From Jiella soli (GTDB lineage Bacteria; Pseudomonadota; Alphaproteobacteria; Rhizobiales; Rhizobiaceae), in NCBI RefSeq assembly GCF_020615385.1, contig NZ_JAJAVB010000025.1:147296-211295 (forward strand): a stretch of 64,000 nucleotides of DNA, given 5' to 3'. This document shows positions 1-7,961 of the stretch, one piece after another (the stretch's first letter is position 1; the number at the start of each line of letters is the position of its first letter). Made by a program: the position numbers and the translations under genes. Under the pieces are notes generated by a model, which did not search any database, was not told the DNA's origin, and worked only from the letters and a program-made list of their open reading frames with translations.

Positions 1-67
1 GTGCCTACCCCGTCAGCCGAGCCCGCGCATAAATCGACAGGGCGCTTCGTTGCGGTTAGATTGACGG

Positions 68-1267
68 GTGCGAGTTTCGATAGAAGGCATCACTGTGCGG
101 TCGACGGAAGCGACGGATCAAGGCGGCGAGCGTCGCGGTCGTCATCAGGACAAAACGGATGTCGAGTTCCTGCAGGAGGAGAACTCGGCATTGAAGGCCG
201 AGCTCGCGGCCCTGCGGAGTTCAAACGATTCGGTCACATCCGGCGCGCAGCGTGACGAGGCCGTCCGGCGAGCCGTGGCCGACGAGGTGGAACGACGGGA
301 GCGGGATCTCGCCAAGCTGACCGCCCAGCTCGATGCGCTCGTGCGCTCGTCCTCGGAAGTCCGCTACCTGATCAATGCGGACTGGAGCGAGCTTGCCCAG
401 CTTTCGGGCGGCGGTTTCATACCGGACACCTCCGAGGGCAACGCGAACTGGCTCGACGAATACATCCCGCAAGAGCATCGGGACCTGGTCCGGGCGGAGA
501 TCGCCCGTGCGATCGGGGAGAAGGACACCTATCACATCGAGCACAAGGTGAACCGCGTGAACGGGACGGTGGGTTGGGCGCTGTCGCGCGCGGTGCCGCT
601 CTTCGACGAGAGCGGCGAGATCATGAGCTGGATGGGCGCGGCATCCGACATCACCGATCGCAAGTCCGCCGAGGAGGCGCAGCGTATCCTCAACGAGGAG
701 CTTGCGCATCGCATGAAGAATATGCTCGCCCTGGTTCAGGCGATCACCACGCAAACGCTTCGGCAGGCTTCCAGCCTTGAAGAGGGACGCGTGGCGATAA
801 GCGAACGCCTCGGCGCTCTGGCCCGGGCGCAGGACATACTGACCCAGGCGAACTTCGCCGAGACAGGAATCCGGACCGTGGTCGCCGCGGCGCTCGCGCC
901 GCATCAGGATGTGGGGGAGCGCATCGTGGCGGAGGGTCCCTCCATCAACCTGGCCTCACAACGGGCCCTCGGCCTGTCCCTCGCGATCCACGAACTGGCG
1001 ACCAACGCCGTCAAATACGGGTCATTGTCGAACGAGGAGGGCCGGGTCTCTGTCAGGTGGGATGTGGTCGACGGCGTCTTTTCCTTCGACTGGATCGAAA
1101 CGGGCGGACCGGTCGTCGTCGACCCCCCGCGTCGCGGATTCGGCTCTCGCCTGATCGAGCAGATCGTCGGATCCTATTTCGACGGTAACGGACGGATCGA
1201 CTTCGACGCCAGCGGTATCCAATTCCATCTGACGGGCACGGCGAGCAGCCTGGAACTGCAGGCTTGA
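68..1267 (+). CDS. HWE-family sensor histidine kinase with PAS domain
   Basis: Soluble sensor kinase of the HWE family common in rhizobia, where it autophosphorylates and passes phosphate to a receiver protein. A coiled coil (about residues 33-95) leads into a PAS domain (about 95-200, ending in the usual 'DITDRK' linker). The phosphoacceptor is His214 in 'ELAHRMKNMLALVQAI', followed by the HWE-type ATPase with N box 'HELATNAVKYGSLS' and a short C-terminal G box 'GFGSRLIEQIVG'. No membrane segment, so the signal is cytoplasmic; PAS domains of this type can bind flavin or haem, but no LOV cysteine motif is evident. The GTG start at 68 is uncertain because there is no clear ribosome site. It converges on a single-domain receiver gene 36 nt away, the likely partner. 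Confidence 0.85.
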   Translation: MRVSIEGITVRSTEATDQGGERRGRHQDKTDVEFLQEENSALKAELAALRSSNDSVTSGAQRDEAVRRAVADEVERRERDLAKLTAQLDALVRSSSEVRYLINADWSELAQLSGGGFIPDTSEGNANWLDEYIPQEHRDLVRAEIARAIGEKDTYHIEHKVNRVNGTVGWALSRAVPLFDESGEIMSWMGAASDITDRKSAEEAQRILNEELAHRMKNMLALVQAITTQTLRQASSLEEGRVAISERLGALARAQDILTQANFAETGIRTVVAAALAPHQDVGERIVAEGPSINLASQRALGLSLAIHELATNAVKYGSLSNEEGRVSVRWDVVDGVFSFDWIETGGPVVVDPPRRGFGSRLIEQIVGSYFDGNGRIDFDASGIQFHLTGTASSLELQA

Positions 1268-1303
1268 CGCGGCACTCTCATCGCCCGGGCTGGATCGGAC
1301 GCT

Positions 1304-1750
1304 TCAACTCTCCGTTTTCTCCATCGTATCGCGAAGTGCGGTAAGGACTGCTTCGCGGACATAGGGCTTGGGAACGAACCCACCGTCCTTCGGCATCTCC
1401 GCCCGCATCGGCGTCTTCTGTCCGGACACGACGACGATGGCGATATGAGGAAAGCGATTGCGGACCGTCCGTGCGAGGCACAGCCCATCCATCGAGCCGG
1501 GCATATCGATATCCGTGAACAGGACGCCGATCTCGGTATGGGTCTCTAGAACCTGAAGCGCCGTATCGGCATCTTTGGCCTCGTAGGCCGTGAAGCCGGC
1601 ATCCTCCATCATGTCGACGGCATCCAGGCGAAGTAGCGGCTCGTCCTCCACGACAAGTATGGTATTTTGGGAGATCGGTTCGGTCCTTATTGGGGCGCTG
1701 CCAGGACAAGGGCTCGGGGACCATGTTCGTTGCCTGGAAACCGCCGTCAT
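1304..1750 (-). CDS. single-domain response regulator (receiver)
   Basis: Stand-alone receiver protein of about 149 residues. The receiver fold starts at 'NTILVVEDEPLLRLDA', with the acidic pocket E35/D36, the phosphorylatable Asp80 in 'VLFTDIDMPG', the Thr/Ser switch in 'VVVSGQ' and the conserved Lys in 'FVPKPY'. There is no output domain, so it acts by protein contact or as a phosphate sink, as is usual for receivers beside HWE kinases. It converges with the HWE kinase gene. The start is not certain: ATG codons at 1750 and 1795 are in frame, neither has a good ribosome site, and the receiver only begins near residue 29; the first residues are low-complexity and may not be translated. Confidence 0.75.
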   Translation of the reverse strand: MTAVSRQRTWSPSPCPGSAPIRTEPISQNTILVVEDEPLLRLDAVDMMEDAGFTAYEAKDADTALQVLETHTEIGVLFTDIDMPGSMDGLCLARTVRNRFPHIAIVVVSGQKTPMRAEMPKDGGFVPKPYVREAVLTALRDTMEKTES

Positions 1751-1898
1751 GGGCGAATGTCCCGGCGGGGCCCTCCGCCCCCGGATGATCGCCATCCATG
1801 GCCTGTGATCGAGGCCGGCGGGCGCGATCCCCTGCCGGTTCCGGTCGCCGCAACCAGCCCGAGGCCTCCGCGGCGCGCGTAATGTGGGACCGCCACCT

Positions 1899-1919
1899 GG
1901 CCCTCGGCCCTCGGCCCTC
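1899..1919. repeat. 7-bp tandem repeat (three copies)
   Basis: Three perfect head-to-tail copies of GGCCCTC, followed by further CCCCGG and GGCCTT runs, in the intergenic stretch between the receiver gene and glyQ. Short GC-rich slippage repeat with no obvious function. Confidence 0.6.
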
Positions 1920-2035
1920 GGCCCCGGGCCGCGGCCTTGGCCTTGACCGCGCTCCTGCCCGCGTGGCAACTCGCGGCCGACCCTTCCGCCCCGCAGGCGC
2001 GTTCGCGCCGGGGCCCATGCCGGACAGCTCTTCTC

Positions 2036-2983
2036 ATGTCAGACATCGCCCCTCACATGGATCCGCGCCGCTCCTTCCAGGCACTGATCCTGACGCTGCA
2101 CCGCTATTGGGCCGACTATGGCTGCGTCGTCCTCCAGCCCTACGACATGGAGGTCGGCGCGGGCACCTTCCATCCGGCGACGACGCTGCGGGCGCTCGGG
2201 CCCCGGCCGTGGAATGCGGCCTATGTCCAGCCGTCGCGCCGGCCGAAGGATGGGCGCTACGGCGAGAACCCCAATCGGCTGCAGCATTACTACCAATATC
2301 AGGTGATCCTGAAGCCGAACCCGTCCAACCTGCAGGAGCTCTATCTCGGCTCGCTGGAAGCGATCGGCATCGATCCGCTCCTCCACGACATCCGCTTCGT
2401 CGAGGACGACTGGGAGAGCCCGACGCTCGGCGCCTGGGGCCTTGGCTGGGAATGCTGGTGCGACGGGATGGAGGTCTCGCAGTTCACCTATTTCCAGCAG
2501 GTCTGCGGCATCGAATGCGCGCCGGTGGCGGGCGAGCTGACCTACGGGCTGGAACGCCTGGCGATGTACGTCCAGAACGTCGACAATGTCTACGACCTCA
2601 ACTTCAACGGCCGCGAGGGCGACGAAAAGGTCACCTATGGCGACGTCTTCCTGCAGGCCGAGCAGGAATATTCCCGCTACAATTTCGAATTCGCCGATAC
2701 GGCGATCCTGCACCGGCATTTCGACGAGGCGGAAAAGCAGTGCGCCGACATCCTGGCCGCCGGCGCTCCCGGCGGGTCCGCGAACCAGGCCCTGCACAAA
2801 TGCGTGCTGCCCGCCTATGACCAGTGCATCAAGGCGAGCCACGCCTTCAACCTGCTCGACGCGCGCGGCGTCATCTCGGTCACCGAGCGCCAGAGCTATA
2901 TCCTGCGCGTGCGCAACCTCGCCAAGGCCTGCGGCGAGGCATTTCTCATGACGGACGCCGGCGGGGCGCGGGCTCTCGGCTAG
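2036..2983 (+). CDS. glyQ: glycyl-tRNA synthetase alpha subunit
   Basis: Catalytic alpha subunit of the bacterial alpha2-beta2 glycyl-tRNA synthetase, which charges tRNA-Gly with glycine in the cytoplasm. The 315-residue product has the family's signature blocks: '[32 protein letters not shown]', '[19 protein letters not shown]', '[18 protein letters not shown]' and '[11 protein letters not shown]'. The ATG at 2036 gives the expected length; ATG 2057 is an alternative, while upstream in-frame codons would add 33 unrelated residues. The beta subunit gene glyS, normally next or one or two genes downstream, is not in this window; the next gene is a glutathione transferase. Confidence 0.97.
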   Translation: MSDIAPHMDPRRSFQALILTLHRYWADYGCVVLQPYDMEVGAGTFHPATTLRALGPRPWNAAYVQPSRRPKDGRYGENPNRLQHYYQYQVILKPNPSNLQELYLGSLEAIGIDPLLHDIRFVEDDWESPTLGAWGLGWECWCDGMEVSQFTYFQQVCGIECAPVAGELTYGLERLAMYVQNVDNVYDLNFNGREGDEKVTYGDVFLQAEQEYSRYNFEFADTAILHRHFDEAEKQCADILAAGAPGGSANQALHKCVLPAYDQCIKASHAFNLLDARGVISVTERQSYILRVRNLAKACGEAFLMTDAGGARALG

Positions 2984-2992
2984 CCTGGTATT

Positions 2993-3009
2993 GCGCGGCA
3001 TCGCCGCGC
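2993..3009 (+). terminator. possible weak hairpin after glyQ
   Basis: Seven-bp perfect stem GCGCGGC / GCCGCGC with a 3-nt loop, 10 nt after the glyQ stop. There is no T tract, so it is at most a weak or Rho-assisted terminator. The rest of the 265-nt gap to the next gene shows nothing else recognisable. Confidence 0.3.
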
Positions 3010-3248
3010 TGCGTTGAGATGAAGCCCGGCATCGTCGGCGAAGGCGACGGGGCATCGCCGAATTCTGGCAAAGATCAAGCGGAAACCGTCGCTCGAAGAG
3101 TGCCGGACCGTCGCCGCTTGCCGTTTGGCCGACGCTGCCGATAACCCGGCTGCCCGAGCCGGCATCCGTTGGAAGTCCGGCAGATCGACCCGCTGCGATG
3201 CGCCCGCCGATCCAGGCCGACATGCACCCGAAAACATAGGACTGCTCC

Positions 3249-3938
3249 ATGATCAAGTTCTACTACCATCCGTCGCCGAACCCGGCGAAGGTCGCGCTCT
3301 TCCTCGAAGAGGCCGGCCTCGAATACGAGGTCGTGCCTGTCGACACCCGCAAGGGCGAGCAGCACGAACCGGCATTTCTGGCCATCAACCCCAATGCCAA
3401 GACGCCGGCGCTGACCGACGGCGACGCGGTGTTGTTCGATTCGACCGCGATCCTGATGTATCTTGCCCGCAAGACCGGCAAGTTCGGCTTCGAGGGAACC
3501 GCTCCGACCGACGCCGAGGCGCTGTCCTGGCTGATGTTCGTCGCGACCGGAATCGGCCCCTATTCCGGCCAGGCCGTGCATTTCAAGCATTTTGCGCCTG
3601 AGCCCAAGGACTACGCGGTCAACCGCTACCTGTTCGAGGCCGAGCGCCACTGGAAGCTGATCGATACGAAGCTCTCCGAGGGTCAGTACATGGCGGGAGA
3701 CCGCTATTCGATCGTCGACATGTCGGTCTGGGGCTGGGCCCGTGCCGTGCCGTTCATTCTCGGCGAGGACGCGTGGAACACGCTGCCGAACCTCAAGCGG
3801 TTCATGGACGAAATCAACGCACGCCCGGCGGCGGCTGCGGTCAACGCCCTGGCGAAGCGGTTCACGTTCAAGCAGGACATGGACGACCAGGCCCGTGACA
3901 GCCTCTTTCCGCAGAACCGGCGCCTCGCGGCCGGCTGA
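3249..3938 (+). CDS. glutathione S-transferase family protein
   Basis: Cytosolic glutathione transferase, 229 residues. N-terminal thioredoxin-like domain 'MIKFYYHPSPNPAKVALFLEEAGLEYE' with the conserved cis-Pro motif 'NPNAKTPAL' and the 'DSTAILMYLA' glutathione gamma-glutamyl contact; all-helical C-terminal domain from about residue 90 with 'SIVDMSVWGWA' (the N-capping Asp motif). The arrangement resembles Ure2/YghU-like and Nu-class transferases. A Ser/Asn rather than Tyr near the N-terminus is the likely glutathione-activating residue. Stands alone on the plus strand between glyQ and the metallopeptidase gene; substrate unknown. Confidence 0.88.
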   Translation: MIKFYYHPSPNPAKVALFLEEAGLEYEVVPVDTRKGEQHEPAFLAINPNAKTPALTDGDAVLFDSTAILMYLARKTGKFGFEGTAPTDAEALSWLMFVATGIGPYSGQAVHFKHFAPEPKDYAVNRYLFEAERHWKLIDTKLSEGQYMAGDRYSIVDMSVWGWARAVPFILGEDAWNTLPNLKRFMDEINARPAAAAVNALAKRFTFKQDMDDQARDSLFPQNRRLAAG

Positions 3939-4105
3939 CCCGAGCGCGGCTTCGCCGAGGCAATAACGGGGGCGGCGGCCGAAAGATCGGCCGCCCTCCA
4001 TCCCTCGCCGGACGTAACGGCCCGCATTCTTTGCTTGCGCGAGAGGGCACGAAAGCCCCTCTGGCGCGTTAGTTGTGCGACCAAATGTCGAGGGAGGGCA
4101 GGCCG

Positions 4106-4984
4106 ATGGAATGGCGTGGGCGCAGGCAGTCGAACAATGTCGAATATTCCAGCGGTAGCGGTGGCTCTCGCGGCGGCGGCATGCGGATCCCGATCCGCGC
4201 CGGCGGAGGCGGGATCGGCGTCATCGTCATTGCCCTCGTCCTCTGGCTGGTCTTCGGCGTCAACCCGCTGCAACTGCTCGGCATGGTCGACACCGGCGAC
4301 TACCAGACGACGCAGTCGCAGACGACGACGCGGCCCAAGGGCGCCCGCAGCGAGACCGAACAGTTCGTCGCCACCGTCCTCGCCGACACCGAGGACGCCT
4401 GGGGCAAGCGATTCCAGACGGCCGGAGAGAGCTACGCCAAGCCGACGCTGGTCTTCTTCGATGGGCGGGTGGGCTCGGCCTGCGGTTCGGCGAGCGCCGC
4501 CATGGGGCCGTTCTACTGCCCGAACGACCAGAAGGTCTATCTCGACACCAGCTTCTTCGACCAGCTGCGCCAGCAGCTGAACGCGCCGGGCGATTTCGCC
4601 GAGGCCTATGTGGTGGCGCATGAGGTCGGCCATCACGTCCAGAACCTTCTCGGCATCCTGCCGCGCTACCACGAGGCGATCCGGGGCATGAGCCGGGCCG
4701 ATGCCAATGCCCTGTCGGTGCGGATCGAGCTGCAGGCGGACTGCTTTGCCGGCATCTTCGCCCATGACGAAAGCTCCGCCGGCTATCTCCAGTCCGGCGA
4801 CATCGGCGAGGCGACCAACGCCGCCGAGCAGATCGGCGACGACACGCTGCAGCGGCGCGGCCAGGGCACGGTCGTCCCGGATAGCTTCACCCACGGCACT
4901 TCGGCGCAGCGCCAGCAATGGTTCGAAGCCGGCTATCGCAGCGGCGACGTTGAAGCCTGCGATACGCTGAAGGGCGCGATCTGA
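4106..4984 (+). CDS. YpfJ-family putative zinc metallopeptidase, membrane-anchored
   Basis: Member of the neutral zinc metallopeptidase family (YpfJ, 'putative neutral zinc metallopeptidase'), 292 residues. A short Gly/Ser-rich cytoplasmic tail, one transmembrane segment ('GIGVIVIALVLWLVFGV', about residues 37-55), a linker, then the periplasmic catalytic domain with the zincin motif 'VAHEVGHHVQ' (HExxH) and the downstream 'RIELQADCFAGIFAH' Glu/Asp motif that supplies the third ligand. Start chosen at ATG 4106, preceded by AGGGAGGGC at good distance; TTG/ATG codons at 4073/4085 would lengthen it. Biological substrate is unknown for the family. Confidence 0.88.
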   Translation: MEWRGRRQSNNVEYSSGSGGSRGGGMRIPIRAGGGGIGVIVIALVLWLVFGVNPLQLLGMVDTGDYQTTQSQTTTRPKGARSETEQFVATVLADTEDAWGKRFQTAGESYAKPTLVFFDGRVGSACGSASAAMGPFYCPNDQKVYLDTSFFDQLRQQLNAPGDFAEAYVVAHEVGHHVQNLLGILPRYHEAIRGMSRADANALSVRIELQADCFAGIFAHDESSAGYLQSGDIGEATNAAEQIGDDTLQRRGQGTVVPDSFTHGTSAQRQQWFEAGYRSGDVEACDTLKGAI

Positions 4985-5099
4985 GGGAGATCTCGCAGCT
5001 CCGCACGGACCTTTGGCGGCACGGTTGACCAGTCGCTAACCCTGCCGGTTGATTCCCGGCCGGCTTTGGCCTTCGATCGGACGAGAAGTTCTCAGCCGG

Positions 5100-5648
5100 A
5101 TGCGGGAGGCGCCGCTGACAAGGCCCGTCATCGGCCGCAACGTTATGGTGATCGGCTCGCCCGGCAGCGGCAAGTCGACGCTGACGCGCGCGCTGGCCTC
5201 GCGCTACCAGCTGCGGCCGATCCATATGGACCAGCTCTACTGGATGCCCGGCTGGCGGGTGCGGCATGGCGAGCAGCTGCTGGCGCTGGTGGAGGAGGCG
5301 ATCCTCGCCGATGGCTGGGTGTTCGACGGCAATTATTCGCGCAGCTTCGCGATCCGGGGCGAAAGAGCCGACACGCTGATCTGGCTCGACATGTCCCGCA
5401 GCCTCTGCCTCGCCCGGGTGGTCCGGCGGATCGCCACCGGCTACGGCAGCGTGCGACCGGACATGGCGCATGGCTGCCCGGAGCGCTTCGACCTCGGCTT
5501 CCTGCGCTATGTCTGGACCTTCCCGCGGCATTCCGCACCGGGCCTGGCCCGGTTCTACGACGGCTTCTCGCGTTCGAAATACCGCCTCACGAGCCCGGCG
5601 GAAGTTGCCGGGTTTCTCGACCATGCCGGCATGGCGGCTCTCCGTTGA
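5100..5648 (+). CDS. P-loop small kinase (adenylate kinase / FlaR-like)
   Basis: Small nucleotide-binding protein, about 182 residues, of the family often labelled 'DNA topology modulation protein FlaR' or adenylate-kinase-like. Walker A 'VIGSPGSGKSTLTRAL', the family's 'IHMDQLYWMPGW' box, 'VFDGNYSRSFAIR' and the Walker-B-like 'DTLIWLDMSRSLCLARVVRR'. These proteins are thought to phosphorylate small molecules, but the true substrate is not established. ATG 5100 chosen; GTG/ATG alternatives lie at 5049 and 5145. Stop lies 81 nt from the end of the convergent MATE gene. Confidence 0.75.
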   Translation: MREAPLTRPVIGRNVMVIGSPGSGKSTLTRALASRYQLRPIHMDQLYWMPGWRVRHGEQLLALVEEAILADGWVFDGNYSRSFAIRGERADTLIWLDMSRSLCLARVVRRIATGYGSVRPDMAHGCPERFDLGFLRYVWTFPRHSAPGLARFYDGFSRSKYRLTSPAEVAGFLDHAGMAALR

Positions 5649-5729
5649 TCTTTCGGTCCTCCGCGGCTTTGCTCTTGATGGCAAAGATGCCGCCCTTCGC
5701 CGGGGGGAGTTCCGGCAAGCCGAGGGATG

Positions 5730-7139
5730 TCAGCGGGCGGCGACGAGACCGTGCCGCTCGCGCCGGATATACCGCCAGTTCAACAGGACGGCCGCGACGG
5801 CCAGGCCGGAGGCGAGGCCCCACCAGATGCCCGGCCCGCCCCATCCGGCGAAAAAGGCGAGGAGATAGGCGACCGGCATGCCGACCGCCCAGTAGCTGAT
5901 CAGCGCGATCAGCATCGGCATGCGCGTGTCCTTCAGCCCGCGCAGGATGCCCGAGGCGACCGCCTGCAGGGAATCGGCGATCTGGAACATCGCCGCCACG
6001 AGGACCAGGGGAATGGCGGTCGCCAGCACCTCGACCGCGTTGGGATTGGCGTCGTCGAGATAAAGCGAGATCAGCCGCTCGGGAACGAGCCAGAAGATCG
6101 TGGCGGCGAGGAGCGCGATCGTCCCGCCGATGAGGACGGCGATCGTGCCGGCCCGGCCGATGGCGATCCGGTCGTTCTGACCATGGGCGTAGCCGACCCT
6201 GACCGTCGCGGCGCTGGCGATTCCGAGCGGGATCATGAAGGAGATCGAGCCGATCTGCAGCGCGATGCCGTGCGCGGCGAGCGGGATCGTGCCGAGCCAG
6301 CCCATCATCACCGAGGAGGTGGCGAAGAGGCCGACCTCGGCGATGATCGTCGCGCCGATCGGCCAGCCGAGGCGCAGGACCTCGCCGAAGGCCGGCCAGT
6401 CCGGACGCCAGAACCGCGCGTGGAGTTCGTAGTGCGCGAGGCCCGGCGAAAGCGCGGTATAGGCGAGGATCAGCCCGGCCATCAGGAGATTGGCGAGAAG
6501 CGTGGCCAGTGCCGAGCCGACGATGCCGAGCGCCGGGGCGCCGAGATGGCCGAAGATGAAGACGTAGTTCAGCCCGGCATTCGCCAGCGCCCCGGCGATG
6601 ATGATCGCCAGCATCAGATAGGCCCGCCCGACCACGGTCAGGTAGGATCTCAGCCCCATGACGAGGAGCGCCGGGAAGATCGACCACTGCGCGACGCTCA
6701 TGTAGCTGCCGGCGAGCCGGGCCGTCTCCTTCTCCTGGCCGAGCGCCAGGAGGATCGCTTCGAGATGCGACAGCGGCACGAGGGTCAGGAGGCCGTAGAG
6801 CATCAGCACCCACAGGCTCATGCGGATCGAGCGGCGCACGCCGCGCGCATCGCCCCGTCCCTTGGCGCCCGCGGCGAGCGGCAGCGAGGCCTGGGCGAAG
6901 CCGGCGCCGAAGATGTAGAACAGGAAGAAGGCCTGTGTCGCCAGCACCGCGGCCGCGAGTTGTTCGGCGCCGAGCCAGCCGACCATCACCGTGTCGGTCA
7001 CGTTCATCGTCATCTGCGCGAGCTGCGCGCCGATGAGCGGCAACGCCAGGACGACTGTCGCGCCGGCATGGCTCGCCCAAGACTGCGGCGCGGGCGGCGC
7101 CCCGGCTGACGGCGCCCGGCCGGCGACGTCCGCCGTCAT
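5730..7139 (-). CDS. MATE family multidrug/Na+ antiporter
   Basis: Inner-membrane exporter of the multidrug and toxic compound extrusion family (NorM branch), 469 residues with about 12 hydrophobic segments arranged as two MatE repeats (first starting 'TVVLALPLIGAQLAQMTMNVTDTVMVGWLG', second around 'LRLGWPIGATIIAEVGLFATSSVMMGWLG'). Such proteins expel cationic drugs or metabolites using a Na+ or H+ gradient. Start placed at ATG 7139 because GGAAGGG lies 6-7 nt upstream; ATGs a few codons further upstream lack a ribosome site. Monocistronic. Confidence 0.92.
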   Translation of the reverse strand: MTADVAGRAPSAGAPPAPQSWASHAGATVVLALPLIGAQLAQMTMNVTDTVMVGWLGAEQLAAAVLATQAFFLFYIFGAGFAQASLPLAAGAKGRGDARGVRRSIRMSLWVLMLYGLLTLVPLSHLEAILLALGQEKETARLAGSYMSVAQWSIFPALLVMGLRSYLTVVGRAYLMLAIIIAGALANAGLNYVFIFGHLGAPALGIVGSALATLLANLLMAGLILAYTALSPGLAHYELHARFWRPDWPAFGEVLRLGWPIGATIIAEVGLFATSSVMMGWLGTIPLAAHGIALQIGSISFMIPLGIASAATVRVGYAHGQNDRIAIGRAGTIAVLIGGTIALLAATIFWLVPERLISLYLDDANPNAVEVLATAIPLVLVAAMFQIADSLQAVASGILRGLKDTRMPMLIALISYWAVGMPVAYLLAFFAGWGGPGIWWGLASGLAVAAVLLNWRYIRRERHGLVAAR

Positions 7140-7307
7140 CTGATTCCCTTCCAGCATCATTCCGCATCCTTTCGGCGCGGCTGTAGGCGCGGCAGCGAGA
7201 AGAGTGAACCCCCAACGGCCAAGGAAACGAATTGTCGTTCTGCGTCCGCTGGGCTCCTCCGTGGCAAGCAGATGCCTCTGTCGAGAGATTGCGGCGCCCA
7301 TCCTCTT

Positions 7308-7337
7308 CCCTCATCCTGAGCTTGTCGAAGGATCGGG
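7308..7337 (+). repeat. REP-like repeat, copy 1 (forward)
   Basis: Copy of the widespread proteobacterial repeat with core CTCATCCTGAGCTTGTCGAA, just upstream of the GIY-YIG gene. Its arms ATCCT and AGGAT can pair around a 12-nt loop. A second, inverted copy lies at 7728-7753. Read as coding it gives the tell-tale 'LSLSKD' string, which is why longer starts for the neighbouring gene should be rejected. Confidence 0.8.
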
Positions 7338-7351
7338 AAGAAGTTCCCCTC

Positions 7352-7675
7352 ATGCTGGAGGCAACCGTCTACATCCTGCGCTGTGTCGATTCCTCCTACT
7401 ATACGGGTCTGACAAAGCAGCCGATCGAAGCCCGGGTTTGGGAGCACAACGAAGGGATCTGCGAGGGCTACACCAAACGGCGCCGACCGGTCGAACTTGT
7501 CTTTACAGAGACCTACGACCGAATGCTCGACGCTATCGCTCGCGAGAAGCAGATAAAGGGCTGGTCACGGGCAAAGAAGGAAGCGCTCATCGCCAGGCAC
7601 TACCACCGCTTGCCTCAGCTCTCATGCAACCGCGCCGGCCATGATACGAGGCGATGGGTAGATAAAGGCGACTGA
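7352..7675 (+). CDS. GIY-YIG nuclease domain protein (UPF0213-like)
   Basis: Single-domain GIY-YIG endonuclease-like protein of 107 residues: 'ATVYILRCVDSSYYTGLT' supplies the two GIY/YIG strands (here VYI...YTG), followed by the catalytic Arg helix 'PIEARVWEHNEG', then 'REKQIKGWSRAKKEALI', the usual closing helix with a conserved Lys/Glu. Members are single-strand or structure-specific nucleases of mostly unknown role. ATG 7352 chosen because upstream in-frame sequence is the REP-like repeat. The gene sits exactly between two inverted copies of that repeat, an arrangement reminiscent of RAYT-REPIN units. Confidence 0.88.
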   Translation: MLEATVYILRCVDSSYYTGLTKQPIEARVWEHNEGICEGYTKRRRPVELVFTETYDRMLDAIAREKQIKGWSRAKKEALIARHYHRLPQLSCNRAGHDTRRWVDKGD

Positions 7676-7727
7676 TCGGCGACAGGGGCTGTCGCTGAAC
7701 TCCGCGGGAGCGGCCCCTCGCCCCTCG

Positions 7728-7753
7728 CCCTTCGACAGGCTCAGGGTGAGGGA
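7728..7753 (-). repeat. REP-like repeat, copy 2 (inverted)
   Basis: Inverted copy of the repeat at 7308-7337 (about 22 of 25 positions identical after reverse complementing). The stem position that is T-A in copy 1 is C-G here, so pairing is kept. Together with copy 1 it brackets the GIY-YIG gene. The remainder of the 286-nt gap up to betC shows no other feature. Confidence 0.75.
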
Positions 7754-7961
7754 CAACTCAGGCGTTGCGACTTTGCGACAGTCTTTCGGTGAGCGTGGTG
7801 CGGGACCATTGGACGATCTGCCTCGCCATCGCGAACCGAGGCGGGCCGCTCCTTCGATCGACAACCTTCCACCCCCATTGTCGCGCCCCTTCTTCCCGCG
7901 TTATGCCGCAGTCGCCGGTATCGAAAATTCCCCGCCAACCCCCGAGAGGTCAGACAGCGCC

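Noticed and set aside
7232-7351. N-terminal extension of the GIY-YIG protein containing 'LSLSKD'
   Set aside because: This is the translated REP-like repeat, a well-known cause of wrong starts.
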